Below, piece after piece: positions 1-6,940 of a stretch of 37,350 nt of DNA. Where the stretch lies: NCBI GenBank assembly GCA_046727855.1, contig JBKPDL010000065.1:1-37350 (forward strand), written 5' to 3'. The first letter of the stretch is position 1; each line of letters begins with the position of its first letter. The stretch comes from DASPWV01 sp046727855. GTDB taxonomy: Bacteria > Acidobacteriota > Vicinamibacteria > Vicinamibacterales > UBA2999. The translations under genes were made by a program, and so were the position numbers. The notes beneath the pieces are model-generated. The model worked only from the letters and a program-made list of their open reading frames with translations. It searched no databases and was not told where the DNA came from.

Positions 1-105
1 ACGTTTACGTTGCACTTCCCCATCCCCACAGGCGCCGAGGGACAGGTACATGAAGCGCATTCTAGTGATCGAGGACGAGCCACAGATGTTGCTCGGCCTG
101 CGTGA
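1..105 (+). CDS. Sensor histidine kinase, C-terminal end only (partial)
   Basis: Frame 1 is open from the window edge to a TGA at 103-105. It begins TFTLHFPIPTG, which looks like the closing strand of a HATPase_c domain (families commonly end GSTFTLxLP). About 34 codons are visible; the rest lies upstream of the window. The reading frame overlaps the response regulator start at 50 by 56 nt. That is long but plausible for a kinase with a short C-terminal extension. Kinase-then-regulator order is common in two-component operons. The call rests on one short motif plus context, so it is moderately sure; the actual signal sensed cannot be inferred. Confidence 0.6.
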   Translation, partial: TFTLHFPIPTGAEGQVHEAHSSDRGRATDVARPA

Positions 106-736
106 CAACCTCGAACTCGAGGGTTATGAGGTCCAGACCGCCGCGGACGGCGACGAGGGCCTGGCGAAAGCGGCGAGCTTCAATCCCGATCTCGTGATCC
201 TCGACGTGATGTTGCCCAAGAAAAACGGGTTCGACGTGTGCCGCGAGCTGCGCGGCCGCTCGAGCTCGCTGCCGATCGTGATGTTGACGGCGCGATCCGC
301 GGAGACCGATAAGGTTCTCGGCCTCGAGCTCGGCGCCGACGACTACGTCACCAAGCCGTTCTCCATCACCGAGCTGCTGGCTCGCGTGCGCGCGGTGCTG
401 CGCCGCGCCGCCACGCAGAAGCAAACCCCCTCTGCCGATCTCGTTCGCATTGGCGACATCGAAATCGACTTCAAGCTGCACCAGGCACGTCGCGGCAAGG
501 CCCGTATCGAGTTCACGGCGCGCGAATTCGACCTCCTGCGCTATTTCGTTCAGCACACCGGGCAGGTGGTCACGCGCGAGCAGATTCTGAACGAAGTCTG
601 GGGATATGAGGAGTTTCCGACCACGAGAACGATCGACAACTTCGTCGCCAAACTGCGGCAGAAAATCGAACATGCGCCGCACGCTCCGGAGCACATTCTG
701 ACCATTCACGGCTCAGGCTACAAGTTCGTCGGGTAG
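50..736 (+). CDS. OmpR/PhoB-family response regulator
   Basis: 228 aa, the usual length for this family. The N-terminal receiver domain (about residues 1-118) has the acidic pair EDE at 8-10, the phospho-acceptor Asp52 in LVILDVMLPKKNG, the conserved Thr80 in MLTAR and Lys102 in YVTKPF. A winged-helix DNA-binding domain fills about residues 130-228, with FTAREFDLLRYF and a C-terminal GSGYKFVG. It should be a DNA-binding transcription factor controlled by phosphorylation from the kinase whose tail precedes it. The start is preceded by GGGACAGG, a fair ribosome site. The permease gene follows after only 11 nt, so it is probably in the same transcript and may be a target, but no binding site was recognised. 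Confidence 0.93.
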   Translation: MKRILVIEDEPQMLLGLRDNLELEGYEVQTAADGDEGLAKAASFNPDLVILDVMLPKKNGFDVCRELRGRSSSLPIVMLTARSAETDKVLGLELGADDYVTKPFSITELLARVRAVLRRAATQKQTPSADLVRIGDIEIDFKLHQARRGKARIEFTAREFDLLRYFVQHTGQVVTREQILNEVWGYEEFPTTRTIDNFVAKLRQKIEHAPHAPEHILTIHGSGYKFVG

Positions 737-747
737 AATTCATCCCA

Positions 748-1665
748 ATGGATGCCAAGCTGATTCTGCTCGGGGCGCTGATTGCTCTTACTCTCGGATA
801 TGCCGTCGCGTGGTGGATCATTGCCAGAAAGCGACATGCCAGCGGCCACCATGGCGCTCACGAGCCTGTCAAGCCCACAGGACTGATGTTGGCCATTGGT
901 TTCGTCACCAATTTCTTCGACACGTTGGGCATCGGCTCGTACGCGACTACGACGACGGCATTCAAGTTTTGGAAGCTTGTGCCCGACCAGCAGATTCCCG
1001 GCACGCTGAACACGGGACATGTCCTGCCAACGATCGTGCAGGCGCTGATTTTCATCACTGGAGTCGCAGTCGATTTCCGAACGCTGGCGCTGTTAATCGC
1101 CGCCGCATGTGCAGGCGCGTGGCTCGGCGCCGGCGTCGTCGCAGGTTTTTCACGCCGAAAGGTTCAAGTCGGCATGGGCACAGCGCTCATGGGCGCAGCG
1201 GTGGTGGTTCTTGCGCAGCTCCTCAACATCGTGCCAGCGGGCGAGGCATTGGCGCTGAGCGGAGCGAAGCTCGCAATGGGTATCGGTGTGAACTTTGTTC
1301 TCGGAGCACTGATGACACTCGGCGTTGGTCTGTATGCGCCGTGCATGGTCCTGATAAGTGTCTTGGGAATGAACCCCACTGCCGCGTTCCCAATCATGAT
1401 GGGCTCGTGTGCTTTTCTCATGCCTGTCGCAAGCATCCAATTCGTCCGCCGCAACGCCTACAACCTGCGAGCCGCGCTTGGTCTCGCATTAGGTGGTCCA
1501 CTGGCTGTGCTGCTCGCCTACTGGCTTGTCACGAGTTTGCCCACGCCCTTAGTACGCGTGCTTGTGTTGATCGTCATCCTGTACACGTCGATCACGATGC
1601 TGCGCTCAGCAGCTACCGAGCGCAAAGCCGCGGCCGCGCGTGGAGAGGTCACGCAGCCGGCTTGA
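748..1665 (+). CDS. TauE/SafE-family membrane permease
   Basis: 305 aa and strongly hydrophobic, with roughly eight predicted membrane segments. The first is at residues 5-25 and is followed by a His-rich basic loop (RKRHASGHHGAH). The fold repeats and the glycine-rich helix pairs (GFVTNFFDTLGIGS near residue 52 and a second related stretch near 185-200) fit the TauE/SafE (DUF81) family. Members are inner-membrane exporters or importers of sulfite, sulfonates or other small organic anions. Substrate cannot be read from sequence. It begins 11 nt after the response regulator, implying cotranscription and a possible role in the response that system controls. The start has only a weak ribosome site, consistent with translational coupling. 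Confidence 0.85.
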   Translation: MDAKLILLGALIALTLGYAVAWWIIARKRHASGHHGAHEPVKPTGLMLAIGFVTNFFDTLGIGSYATTTTAFKFWKLVPDQQIPGTLNTGHVLPTIVQALIFITGVAVDFRTLALLIAAACAGAWLGAGVVAGFSRRKVQVGMGTALMGAAVVVLAQLLNIVPAGEALALSGAKLAMGIGVNFVLGALMTLGVGLYAPCMVLISVLGMNPTAAFPIMMGSCAFLMPVASIQFVRRNAYNLRAALGLALGGPLAVLLAYWLVTSLPTPLVRVLVLIVILYTSITMLRSAATERKAAAARGEVTQPA

Positions 1666-1695
1666 TTCTTGCGCACCCGCTACGCCCCTCGAACG

Positions 1696-1713
1696 GTGGA
1701 CCTAAAGGTCCGC
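1696..1713. repeat. Short palindrome of the GGACCTNNAGGTCC family
   Basis: A near-perfect inverted repeat with core GGACCTAAAGGTCC at 1698-1711, followed by CGCTACA. It lies in the 143-nt gap between the permease and the barrel-protein gene. The same core recurs at 5422, 11489, 11578, 15730, 15771, 17307 and 17386. It could fold as a hairpin and attenuate read-through from the permease gene. Confidence 0.75.
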
Positions 1714-1817
1714 CGCTACATATTGTTCTTGACGATTTCGCTCAAACGCCTCGAAAAACACGCTACTCTTGATGGTCGGCGCTTTGCTTCGATTCTTCGG
1801 CTTCCTCTGTGGGAACT

Positions 1818-2603
1818 ATGCGGAGACGCAGTCTCCCCGTCGTCGTGTTGAGTGTTCTGCTGAGCGCGGCGTCTCCCCTGGCCGCACAGGACACGGCGCC
1901 GCCCGGCGGTGCTCAGGCCAGTAGCCCGGCGCCCGGCGCGCCGGATTTTCTGTTTGGCCAACCACGCGCATCGCTCACGGTCCGCGGCGCATGGCTCTTC
2001 GCGCGCGCCGACAGCGATCTTTACGACTTCGTGCAGCGGCACCTCACCCTCGACAAAAGCGATTTCAACACGCCGATGTTCGGCGTGGACGGGTCGGTTG
2101 CGATCACGCCTCGCATTGATGTCGCATTTGGTTTGGAGCTCGGTCGTACCAAGAAGGGCTCGCAGTACCGCGACTACGTCGACAACCTGCAGCTTCCGAT
2201 CAACCAGGAAACCAAGCTCAAGCAAACCAATTTGAGCGGAAGCGTGCGATTTAATCTATTGCCCCGCGGCCGCACCGTGAGCCGCTACGCGTGGGTGCCC
2301 CGTTCGGTTACGCCCTTTGTGGGCGCCGGCGCGGGCATGCTCTGGTACAAGTTCGAGCAGAGCGGCGACTTCGTCGACTTCGTGGACCTTTCCGTCTTCA
2401 CGGACTACTTTTCGTCGTCCGGTGTCACGCCAAGCCTGCATGTCTTTGGCGGTGCGGACGTGCATCTTTATCGCATACTGTTTTTGACCACCGAGGGACG
2501 CTACGTCTGGGCGAACGCGAAGCTCGGACAGGATTTCGTCGACTTCGATCCAATCGATCTGGCGGGGTTTAGACTATCGACGGGCATCAGCGTGATGTTT
2601 TAG
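1818..2603 (+). CDS. Secreted outer-membrane beta-barrel protein (porin-like)
   Basis: 261 aa from the ATG at 1818. A GTG at 1809 would add three residues, but the GGGA before the ATG and the signal-peptide layout favour 1818. An N-terminal signal peptide (MRRRSLPVVVLSVLLSA, cleavage expected after AAQD-type sequence) is followed by a Pro/Ala linker. Alternating aromatic and polar strands then follow, such as VRGAWLFARADSDLYDF, VTPFVGAGAGMLWYKFEQSG and a closing strand ending GISVMF. A terminal Phe is typical of proteins inserted by the Bam machinery. This fits an OmpW/OmpA-barrel-like outer-membrane protein with no recognised substrate. The next gene starts 10 nt downstream, so the two are likely one transcript. 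Confidence 0.75.
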   Translation: MRRRSLPVVVLSVLLSAASPLAAQDTAPPGGAQASSPAPGAPDFLFGQPRASLTVRGAWLFARADSDLYDFVQRHLTLDKSDFNTPMFGVDGSVAITPRIDVAFGLELGRTKKGSQYRDYVDNLQLPINQETKLKQTNLSGSVRFNLLPRGRTVSRYAWVPRSVTPFVGAGAGMLWYKFEQSGDFVDFVDLSVFTDYFSSSGVTPSLHVFGGADVHLYRILFLTTEGRYVWANAKLGQDFVDFDPIDLAGFRLSTGISVMF

Positions 2604-2613
2604 GGAGTCCATC

Positions 2614-3831
2614 ATGACCAAACCGACGACCCTCGTCTTGACAGCACTGCTCGTGGCGAGCGCTGGCGTGGCGTATGCGCAGCAGATGCCCTCCGCGCCG
2701 GCCGATGCCCGCTGGCAACCATGGGTGGGCTGCTGGCAGCTTTTGGACGAGCACGTGCGCAACCACGGCGACATCTCGAGCGATCCGGTTGCCGCCGCGA
2801 GCGCGCCGGCACGGCTCGAGCGCAGCGGCGCGAATACGCGCGTCTGCGTCGCGCGCACAGAGCAAGGCATTTCGCTGACCACAATGGTTGGCGATCAGCG
2901 CGTGCTCGACGACTCAATCGTCGCAGACGGGGTGAATCATCCGATAACGGACGACGAGTGCCGCGGGTCCAAGCGGAGCGAATGGTCGAAGACGGGATAT
3001 CGCCTCTACACCACCGCTGAAATCTCCTGCGCCGACCAGGCGCCGCGCAAGGTCTCGGGTCTCACGATGATGATGACCGGACCGACCTGGGTGGACATTC
3101 AGCTGATCGACATCGAAGGACGAAAGAACATCCGAGTACGGAAATTCACGCGCGCCGCTCCGGTCGCGCGCGGTGCGGGGACGTTCGCGGGCGAAAACTC
3201 GTGGTCCGTCGCTGACGTGAAAGAGGCAAGCGCGAGGCTGATGCCCGAAGCCGTGCAGGCCGCGCTCGTCGAGCTCGGCACCGGTTTCAATTTGAAGAGC
3301 AAACAGCTCACCGAACTCGCCGACGCCGGCGTCGCAAGCAACGTGATCGATCTGATGATCGCGCTCTCCTATCCCAAGCACTTCGTCGTCGAACGCTCCG
3401 TCAGCGGCGGCGGAGGCGCACTCTATTCGTTCGGCGGCAGCGACTACGGCGATTACCTGGGCGTGTGGCCATGGATCGCAGATGCGATGTTCTGGCCCAG
3501 CTACTACTCGCCTTTCGCGTATCGCTACTGGGGTTACTACGACCCCTACTACGTGCCGAACTCAGGCTACGTCGTCGTCGAACCGCCGGGTGGCGGCAGC
3601 ACGCCAGTCGCGTCGGGCACGGGCCGTGTTGTCGACGGCCGCGGCTACACGCGCGTCACTACACGCGAGCCACAGCCGGTTCCGCGAGACGGATCCAACG
3701 GAGGCGGCAACTCGTCCCCCGGCTCATCGAGCGGCTCGGGCGGCGGAAGCGTGACGTCAGGCGGATACTCGAGTGGGGGAGGGGGAGACAGCGGCGGCCG
3801 CACTGCGGTTTCGCGGCCACCAGGCTACTGA
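2614..3831 (+). CDS. Secreted protein of unknown function with Gly/Ser-rich tail
   Basis: 405 aa. A clear signal peptide (about residues 1-22, ending AGVAYAQ) is followed by WQPWVGCWQLLDE, resembling the start of small secreted lipocalin-like domains. The middle (about residues 205-255) contains a helical stretch, LTELADAGVASNVIDLMIAL. That matches the pattern of repeats found in Acidobacteria envelope proteins, where helices end in GVxxxVIDxMI. Residues 285-315 are very rich in Tyr and Trp (WPSYYSPFAYRYWGYYDPYY). The last 70 residues are a disordered Gly/Ser/Thr tail. A strong AGGGAG ribosome site precedes the ATG. Coupling with the barrel gene suggests an envelope role. I do not recognise a defined family for the whole protein. 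Confidence 0.8.
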   Translation: MTKPTTLVLTALLVASAGVAYAQQMPSAPADARWQPWVGCWQLLDEHVRNHGDISSDPVAAASAPARLERSGANTRVCVARTEQGISLTTMVGDQRVLDDSIVADGVNHPITDDECRGSKRSEWSKTGYRLYTTAEISCADQAPRKVSGLTMMMTGPTWVDIQLIDIEGRKNIRVRKFTRAAPVARGAGTFAGENSWSVADVKEASARLMPEAVQAALVELGTGFNLKSKQLTELADAGVASNVIDLMIALSYPKHFVVERSVSGGGGALYSFGGSDYGDYLGVWPWIADAMFWPSYYSPFAYRYWGYYDPYYVPNSGYVVVEPPGGGSTPVASGTGRVVDGRGYTRVTTREPQPVPRDGSNGGGNSSPGSSSGSGGGSVTSGGYSSGGGGDSGGRTAVSRPPGY

Positions 3832-3835
3832 CCCG

Positions 3836-3950
3836 TGAATTTGGAGATTTGGAGACTTGGAGATTTGGAGAAAATCTGGAGATCTCGAGATTTAGAAATC
3901 TCCAGATTTCAAATCTCCAGATTTGCTCCAAATCTGCAGATCGCTAAATC
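3836..3950. repeat. 8-bp tandem units arranged as a large AT-rich inverted repeat
   Basis: The left half repeats the unit AGATTTGG about four times with drift. The right half carries its complement (AAATCTCC, AGATTTG, CTCCAAATCT), so 3836-3888 can pair with about 3893-3945. It sits exactly between two convergent genes (stops at 3831 and 3958), so it could act as a bidirectional terminator. It is strikingly AT-rich against the GC-rich neighbourhood, which suggests expansion of a short repeat rather than ordinary spacer. Confidence 0.8.
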
Positions 3951-3957
3951 GCCAAAT

Positions 3958-4734
3958 TCAGCGCTGTACCAGCTCCACCTTTGCTCCAATCGGCGATTCC
4001 AGATATGCGAAGTTCACGACTGCTCCACTCGCCAGCTTCAGCGGCCGCGGCTCGGTCGTAAACTTCACGTTCTGCGCTTTGAATTCGGCCGTCTTGGCGG
4101 TGAGATCGGTAGTGCGAAAGCCGATGTGATCGATAGCGTGGCCGTCGCTCGGCACCGCCTCCCCCGCCTGCGCCAGCAGCCATACTTTTCCAAACTTCAG
4201 TCCGTCGATTCGCCCTTTGAGCTTGCCTGATTCACCGCCGAATTTTTGCGAGTACCACGAGAGCGCTTCCGCCGCATTGGGCCCGCGCAGATGCACGTGA
4301 TGCAATCCTGGCGTTTCCGGATCCTGCACCACTTCGATTTTGGTTCCCCATGGGTCTTCGACGAACGCGAGCTTGAACAGGCCGGCGACATCACGCGCGG
4401 GATTGAGAATTTTCGCGCCCGCCGCTTCGAGCTCCTTCAGCTTGGCATCGAGGTCGGGCACCGAAAAGCCGATGTGATCGATCGTGCTGCCGTTGCTCGG
4501 TTTGCCCTGCGGGTTGCGCAGGAAAATCAGGCGGGTCTCGCCGAACATCAGACGATCGGGCGCTTCGTTCATTTTCTCGCCGCCGAAGGCCTTCTGATAC
4601 CACTCCACGCCGGCCGCCTGATCGGGGACGAGCAGATGGATGTGATCGAGCAGCGGCAGGATTGGCGTCTGCGCGGTGGAATTCACCACCAGCCCGACGA
4701 ACGCGATCGACGTGAGCAATAACACGCGTCTCAT
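3958..4734 (-). CDS. Secreted protein with two VOC (glyoxalase/dioxygenase-fold) domains
   Basis: 258 aa with a signal peptide (MRRVLLLTSIAFVGLVVNS). Two vicinal-oxygen-chelate modules follow. The first starts LLDHIHLLVPD and ends TKIEVVQ; the second starts HHVHLRGP and ends KVELVQR. Each unit has the betaalphabetabetabeta pattern, with a His at the start and a Glu at the end that commonly bind a metal. A WYQKAFGGE / WYSQKFGGE motif is present in both, showing an internal duplication. The family includes glyoxalase I, extradiol dioxygenases and resistance proteins, and the substrate cannot be decided here. Export to the periplasm is unusual for a glyoxalase and argues against methylglyoxal detoxification. 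Confidence 0.85.
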   Translation of the reverse strand: MRRVLLLTSIAFVGLVVNSTAQTPILPLLDHIHLLVPDQAAGVEWYQKAFGGEKMNEAPDRLMFGETRLIFLRNPQGKPSNGSTIDHIGFSVPDLDAKLKELEAAGAKILNPARDVAGLFKLAFVEDPWGTKIEVVQDPETPGLHHVHLRGPNAAEALSWYSQKFGGESGKLKGRIDGLKFGKVWLLAQAGEAVPSDGHAIDHIGFRTTDLTAKTAEFKAQNVKFTTEPRPLKLASGAVVNFAYLESPIGAKVELVQR

Positions 4735-4758
4735 GTTGTCTCCTTCGCAGCGGGATTA

Positions 4759-4800
4759 CGCGGATAAATGCTATCCGCGGATTACGCGGATTGCGCGGAT
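4759..4800. repeat. GCGGATTACGCG-type tandem repeat with a small hairpin
   Basis: The unit GCGGATTACGCGGAT occurs in overlapping copies at about 4749-4800. Within it, CGCGGATA at 4759-4766 pairs perfectly with TATCCGCG at 4772-4779. The repeat spreads into the 3' end of the next gene, where it encodes the last residues (ESAQSA) and the stop. The hairpin lies just past that stop, so it may double as a terminator. Confidence 0.6.
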
Positions 4801-5381
4801 TCTTTCAGAACCTCAAAAAGACGACGATACACGCGATCCTTGATCGCTCCAGGCAGCGCATCGAAGCTGTCGGAGTAAATCAGGTAGCTGAGTGGATACC
4901 GGAACACGCGCGTCTGCAGATCGAGCTCGCGCAGTGATCGGCCCTTGCCATCGCGCGGACCTGTTTTTACGAAGTCGGTGGCAAACGCCGACGTACCTTT
5001 GAGCGGGGCGTCGAGTTTTGCCGCTTTCACGAACAGCATGGCGCGCACAAGATGCTCCGCGGAGGTCTTTGCGTCGCCCCGGCCGGAGCGCGCCGCGTAG
5101 CCGGCGCTCGTCATCAAGTTGTGAACCGACGCCTGGTGGGACGAGGCGGGAATCTCCAATGCGTCCAAAACGGACTTGAGATAGCCGCGGCCTGGTTCGA
5201 ATGCGAGCTTGACTTCGCCGACATCGATTTTCTGCTGCAGGCGCGCGATGGCGTCGGTCGGCGTGCTGCTCGAATACGCGATGGTCGGATGCTCCGCGAG
5301 CGTCGGCATCTGGCCAAGGCCGCTCGCCGCGACCGAGGCCGCCAGCGCGCACACACACATTGAAATTGCTCTTCGAAACAT
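4782..5381 (-). CDS. Short secreted protein of unknown function, apparently missing its middle
   Basis: 199 aa with a signal peptide (ISMCVCALAASVAASGLGQ). The N-terminal part contains GYLKSVLDALEIPASS. From about residue 82 the text jumps to HQASVHNLMTSAGYAARSG. The C-terminal part then carries GTSAFATDFVKTGPRDGKGR, a conserved-looking SLRELDLQTRVFRYPLSYLI and ALPGAIKDRVYRRLFEVL. As I recall, related Acidobacteria/Planctomycetes proteins are more than 400 aa, with the same beginning and end separated by a longer central region. Here the two ends seem joined in frame. This comparison is from memory and needs an alignment. The gene probably belongs with the DUF1592/DUF1552 genes upstream, being on the same strand 161 nt away. 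Confidence 0.65.
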   Translation of the reverse strand: MFRRAISMCVCALAASVAASGLGQMPTLAEHPTIAYSSSTPTDAIARLQQKIDVGEVKLAFEPGRGYLKSVLDALEIPASSHQASVHNLMTSAGYAARSGRGDAKTSAEHLVRAMLFVKAAKLDAPLKGTSAFATDFVKTGPRDGKGRSLRELDLQTRVFRYPLSYLIYSDSFDALPGAIKDRVYRRLFEVLKESAQSA

Positions 5382-5421
5382 CGTCCTACTGCTTTCTGGG
5401 GACCGCGGCGCTGCGCGCCAC

Positions 5422-5439
5422 GCGGACCTAAAGGTCCGC
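5422..5439. repeat. Perfect palindrome GCGGACCTAAAGGTCCGC
   Basis: An 18-bp perfect palindrome followed by CGCTACA, lying 41 nt upstream of the short secreted protein gene and after the DUF1552 gene in the direction of transcription. It is one member of the dispersed family described in the findings. It could fold as a hairpin between the two minus-strand genes and act as a transcript-end or processing site. Confidence 0.85.
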
Positions 5440-5483
5440 CGCTACAACACCGCGCGATGTAACCGGCGGCGGGCGCCGCCGGC

Positions 5484-5544
5484 CCTGCGAAACTGCCTAC
5501 CTGCGAACCACCTGTGAACTTGCCTGCTTGCGAACCTGCGAACT
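5484..5544. repeat. Degenerate CTGCGAAC direct repeats
   Basis: Several drifting copies of CTGCGAAC (CTGCGAAA, CTGCGAAC, CTGTGAAC, TTGCGAAC, CTGCGAAC) fill the space just downstream of the DUF1552 stop codon at 5543. They resemble the short tandem units at 3836 and 16061 in style but not in sequence. No function is evident. Confidence 0.55.
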
Positions 5545-6940
5545 ATACGGTCGTATTTGCCACACCATCGAGATCAATCGCTCCGGTACTGTCGCCAAAC
5601 TTCTGCATCTCGAGATCGAGCATTTGCGCGACGCTCAACATTGCGTTGGCCAGCGGCGTGCCATCCGGCATCCTGATATGCACTCCGGCCTTCAACTTGC
5701 CACCGGCATGCCCCGCCACCAGGAACGGCACGCGCTTGTGATTGTGCACGTTCGAGTCACCCATCGGTGAGCCGTAGATGATGAGCGAGTTGTCGAGCAG
5801 ATTGCCCTCGCCGTCCGCCGTCTCCTGCAGCTTCTTGAAGAAGTACGGCAGCATGCTCACGTGATACCGGTTGATCTTCGCGAACTGCATGATGCGATCT
5901 TCGCGTTCCTGGTGATGCGACGCCGAGTGGAACGCTGTGGTGACGCCGCTGTCGGGATAGACGCGGTTGGAGGCATCACGTCCGAGCTTGAACGCAAATA
6001 CGCGCGTCGTATCTGACTGGAACGCAAGCACCTGCAGGTCGAACATCAGCTTGACGTGCTCCTCGAACGAGTCGGGCACGCCGATCGGCGCTTCAGGCAA
6101 CTCGCGTTGCGCGCCGCTGCTGTTATAGGCCTCGACGCGCTGAATGCGGCGCTCGATCTCGCGCAGGTTGTCGAGATAATCGCCGAGGCGCGCACGATCG
6201 GTCGCGCCCAGAGCGCCTTTCAACCTGGACATGTCGGCGGCGATCCAATCGAGGATGCTGCGGTCTTCGGCACGGCGCTCCGCGCGATCCTTGGCGCTGG
6301 TGCCGACGCCAAACAGCTGATCGAACACGGCGCGAGGATCGCGCACCATCGGCAGCGGCTGATCCGGCGCCGCCCAGCTGATCGAGTCGGTGTAGACGCA
6401 GGAGTAGCCGTACGAACACCCGCCCGCCTGGTCCACGTTCTCGATGCACAACTGCATCGACGGAATCGGAGTGTCCTGCCCGAATTTTTGCGCGTAGTGC
6501 TGGTCGAGCGACGTCCCCACAAAGACGTCCGATCCTTGTGTTTGCCGTGGGTGCAGCTGGGTCAGGAACACCGCGCTCGATCGGAAGTGGTCGCCGCCGA
6601 TTTCCGGCAGTTCGAACGCCTCGGCGTTGCGCACGTCGGTGTTGCTGACGATGGTGATGTCATTGCGGAACGGTTGGAGCGGACTCAGCGCACTGCTACT
6701 GAGGTCGAAGTTGCGTCCCACCTGCGCCGGCGCCCACATGTTCTTCTCGATCCCGAACTTGGTGCTGCCGGCAGAACCGTGGACCATCTCGATGGCGGCA
6801 AAACGGATCTTGCTCGCCGCGCGCGTCTTGGCAAACGCCGTGCTCGCGGGAATCATCGCGTCGAGGAGCGGCAAGGCGACCGTGGCTCCCAACCCCCGCA
6901 ACACCGTGCGGCGCGAGATGTGCTTTTTCGTGATGATCAT
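5543..6940 (-). CDS. DUF1552 (HXXSHH-domain) secreted protein, copy A
   Basis: 465 aa. The N-terminus carries a twin-arginine-like motif, SRRTVLRGLG (residues 9-18), followed by a hydrophobic stretch, which suggests Tat export of a folded protein. The diagnostic HxxSHH motif is present as FHSASHHQER at about residue 343. Near the C-terminus NSLIIYGSPMGDSNVHNHKR resembles the metal-binding region of the alkaline-phosphatase-like fold to which related DUF1501 proteins are thought to belong. The biochemical function of the family is not established. The start overlaps the stop of the upstream DUF1592 gene by 4 nt (ATGA), so the pair is almost certainly translated together and works together. It is closely similar to copy B at 11616-13019. 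Confidence 0.93.
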   Translation of the reverse strand: MIITKKHISRRTVLRGLGATVALPLLDAMIPASTAFAKTRAASKIRFAAIEMVHGSAGSTKFGIEKNMWAPAQVGRNFDLSSSALSPLQPFRNDITIVSNTDVRNAEAFELPEIGGDHFRSSAVFLTQLHPRQTQGSDVFVGTSLDQHYAQKFGQDTPIPSMQLCIENVDQAGGCSYGYSCVYTDSISWAAPDQPLPMVRDPRAVFDQLFGVGTSAKDRAERRAEDRSILDWIAADMSRLKGALGATDRARLGDYLDNLREIERRIQRVEAYNSSGAQRELPEAPIGVPDSFEEHVKLMFDLQVLAFQSDTTRVFAFKLGRDASNRVYPDSGVTTAFHSASHHQEREDRIMQFAKINRYHVSMLPYFFKKLQETADGEGNLLDNSLIIYGSPMGDSNVHNHKRVPFLVAGHAGGKLKAGVHIRMPDGTPLANAMLSVAQMLDLEMQKFGDSTGAIDLDGVANTTV

